64,000 bases of DNA from Hirudinaria manillensis (lineage: Eukaryota > Annelida > Clitellata > Hirudinida > Hirudinidae): NCBI GenBank assembly GCA_034509925.1, contig CM067536.1, forward strand, positions 5,958,501-6,022,500, written 5' to 3'. The notes beneath the pieces were generated by a model that was not told the origin of the DNA, ran no database searches, and saw only the letters and a list, made by a program, of their open reading frames with translations. The translations under genes and the position numbers were made by a program. Below are positions 61,690-64,000 of the stretch, piece by piece (positions within the stretch are counted from its first letter, which is position 1; every line of letters starts with the position of its first letter).

Positions 61690-62400
61690 TATTTAAATAT
61701 TGTTATACCACTAATAATTATTATTATAAATATAATTACATATATTATTAGGTAATTATTACGATATAATATTCAGTATTATGATATAATTTCCGGCAAT
61801 TACAAGTATTTAGCCGGTTAAAATGCACATCTGAATAAGTCAAGTAAAAGCTAACTGTTACTGCACTTCGGTGACGTCGGTGATTTATTTAATTTTTTTT
61901 TTAAATCTTTAAAAAAAAAATATTATTCTGATTTTTAATGGAATTAATAATTGAGATTTATGCTCTTTGTAAACAGATGCGCAGTTTTCAATTATTATAA
62001 GATGCCAATGATCCCTTGGTCCTTATGAGTCAATGGAAATGTTTTTCAAACATGCCTGATGATGATGATGACGACGATGATGATTATGTTAATGATAATT
62101 AGTCTTTAATTTATGTAATGCATCTTTTATATTAGTCAGTATTTTCGCAAAATAATTATTAAAATCTTTTTAAAAATAAAGAGGTTTGCCTCTTAGGTTG
62201 GCTATTGTCCACAAATTTCGGTGCATTGCAGACGCTTTATGAAATATATCTTATTGTTATAAAGCACAATAATGCTTTGTTATTACAAAAGTCAACGTAT
62301 CTAAGTTTAAAGCAAAACAATTATCGTCGCAAAATAAACAGAAACAAAATATTTTTTGCCGGAACAAAAATCAATTCCTTGGCTTACATTTCGTCGACCG
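61541..62400. other. AT-rich non-coding stretch with (TTA)n repeats
   Basis: Contains TTA/TTAT runs (about 61549-61573 and 61643-61690) and a GATGAT run near 62057-62095. No exon is recognised. Confidence 0.55.
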
Positions 62401-62430
62401 CAAAGGTCACGCGGTGCACCTACTTCCCGT

Positions 62431-62940
62431 TATGACGTCATCTGTTTACTTTCTCGTTTCAATTTTAAACGTTGCCTTTCTTGGCCAGGCCGAGAGGCAT
62501 TCATCTTAGACCGCGGGACGACATTTTCATTGGTTGAGTGGTTGCCAAGCAACCAGCATGTTCAATGACCTACGTGCGATTTAAAGCCTCGCGGTTACCA
62601 TGGAAAACTGTTGCTCAAAAATGCTCTCGCTGGAATAACAGGCTGAGTAATGGATGGATGGATAGATGGATAGATGGATGTATAGTTAGATGGAAGAATG
62701 GATGGATAGAAGAATGGATGGATGTACGAGTAGATGGACGTGTTGATAAACATGGAGAATTTGCAAATACCTGGAATGCATAAATCCATCATGGCGGACC
62801 AACACATCACTCAGACACAACTTGGAGCTTAATGTACAATCGCCGGAAGTCGTATTTCTCAATAATGGCGCTCAATATGGCGGCAGCGCACAAATGGCTT
62901 TCAGCGTCCCAAGATGGCGCATGATGAAAATGGCGGACAA
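62431..62940. promoter_or_regulatory. Candidate TATA-less promoter region
   Basis: Motifs seen: a CRE palindrome TGACGTCA (62433-62440), ATTGG (CCAAT box, reverse) near 62528-62532, the X-box-like palindrome GTTGCCAAGCAAC (62541-62553), a second X-box-like GTTACCATGGAAAAC (62594-62608), an ETS-like CCGGAAGT (62843-62850), and five ATGGCG motifs (62791, 62865, 62877, 62914, 62930), which is the YY1 core. The region is much richer in CpG than its neighbours. Direction is undecided; it could serve the minus-strand sushi gene or a gene to the right. Confidence 0.45.
62647..62740. repeat. (GGAT)n/(AGAT)n microsatellite
   Basis: Imperfect tetranucleotide run inside the candidate promoter region. 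Confidence 0.9.
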
Positions 62941-64000
62941 AGCGTCGCCGGGAAAAACGGAAGCACTAACGCGAATTTATATTCGGTTCCGGTCGCTCGA
63001 ACAACATTCGTGGTCGTCGACGTTGTTGTTGTTCTTGTTTCAGTTGTTGGTGTTGTCGTCGTCGTCGTTGTTGTTGATTTTATTATTTTGTATGACCCTA
63101 TTCCCGCTAAGTTTATCGTTTAAAGTTTAGTTGTTTGAGGTTTGGGATGTTGCTGTTATTGTTGTTGTTGCTGTTGTTGCAGTTGTAAGGGTTGGAAGTC
63201 GTTTCCCTCGACGTTTGCCACAACGTTGTCGTTGCTCGCGTTGGTCGTTTCGACGCCTGCTCTTCTTTGGCGCCTTCCTTTTGCACATTTAGTTTTACGA
63301 TGCGCTATCGTATGTTTCACTTGCAGGTGGCCGAATTAACAAGAGAGGCGATAAATTCTTTTGTGCTTCCAATTGTAAGCCACCTTGTCTCCTTTACTCG
63401 ACCAACGACCGAACTTCGATTTGAAATCTTGAGTCTTAAATTCGTCATTCATACGTTCGTTCGTTCATTCGTTCGTTCGTTCGTTCGATCATTCATTCAA
63501 TTGAATTGTGACGAGTTTCACTAGTTACTTGTAATAAATTCCTAATAAGGTTTCGATATTAAAGTTTTGATTGTCGATAAATCAAAAGTATTTTTTCTTA
63601 AATTTATTTTAAATAAAACTTTTTAAATTTTAAAATCCTATCAAATTAATTGGCTAAAATTAGTTGCTGAATTTTAAGTTGTTATTTTTAAAATCTTTAA
63701 ATAAATTTGAATATTCAAAAAATTTAAATATGCAAAAAATACTTTTAATCTATTTTTTTTCTAAAGTAATCAACAGAAGGGAATTAATGAACCAATGGGA
63801 AGAAGAGTTAAATTTAGCAAGTTTAAATATTCATGAAAGGAGAAATCGTTGGGTTCCTATTCTTAATCTTATTTTGTTTTTAAGTTGATTATAAAAATAA
63901 TAATTATATATTGTAATTATTTTATAATTTATATAATTATATAAAATAATTATTTTTATTTTTGATTTTAATTTTGAAAAAAATATCACGTGACTAAGGA
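62941..64000. other. Right edge: GC-richer stretch, then AT-rich sequence
   Basis: From 62941 to about 63440 the sequence is rich in GTT/GTC triplets and CpG, with several short open frames but no recognised domain; it may be first exon and leader. (TTCG)n lies at about 63455-63492. After 63530 it is AT-rich, with an unconvincing 74-codon frame at 63664-63888. Confidence 0.4.

Noticed and set aside
62822-63524. Plus-strand frames of 65-110 codons near the right edge
   Set aside because: They lie in GC-richer promoter-like sequence with GTT/GTC repeats and show no domain or consistent splice sites.
1-64000. CRISPR array, bacterial operon or phage
   Set aside because: Spliced genes, LTR elements and microsatellites show animal DNA; no spaced short direct repeats of the CRISPR kind were seen.

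Overview
The window is AT-rich animal DNA: small spliced exons with GT-AG introns, LTR retrotransposons, Helitron-like repeats and many trinucleotide microsatellites. The retroelement and Helitron types suggest an invertebrate, perhaps an arthropod. The species cannot be named from sequence alone.

Positions 1-55,232 hold a head-to-tail tandem array of eight related genes on the + strand (called C1 to C8 here), with a period of about 6-7 kb. A complete copy has about 15 small coding exons. It encodes a secreted zinc metalloprotease of about 700 residues: signal peptide, propeptide, reprolysin/ADAMTS-type (M12B) catalytic domain, ADAMTS-like cysteine-rich region, and three C-terminal six-cysteine modules of PLAC/ShK type. 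None of these proteins is visible as one open frame. I joined the exons by matching splice sites, phases and exon lengths across the copies. C3, C4, C5 and C8 look intact. C2 and C7 have damage near the first start codon. C6 is divergent, keeps the canonical zinc motif, and has a broken acceptor at one exon. C1 is a remnant gutted by a deletion anchored in a retrotransposon. Spacers alternate between two types, so the array probably grew by duplication of two-gene units, followed by gene conversion.

Mobile elements sit inside the array, and all LTR insertions are antisense to the host genes. They are a coding-complete Ty3/Gypsy element (203-5771; gag with an N-terminal SAP domain, pol reached by a -1 frameshift), a short related element with only a gag-like frame (49647-51771, in an intron of C8), and two solo LTRs. 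One short Helitron-like element lies in C6 and a second in the right flank.

From 55.2 to 64 kb the array ends. This flank is mostly non-coding and simple-repeat rich. It contains a possible GPCR-like first exon on the minus strand (55.5-55.7 kb). It also contains four exons of a minus-strand gene (59.3-61.5 kb) encoding a sushi/CCP domain, a transmembrane helix and a 131-residue cytoplasmic tail. A GC-richer region (62.4-63.4 kb) has clustered promoter-like motifs and may be a TATA-less promoter.
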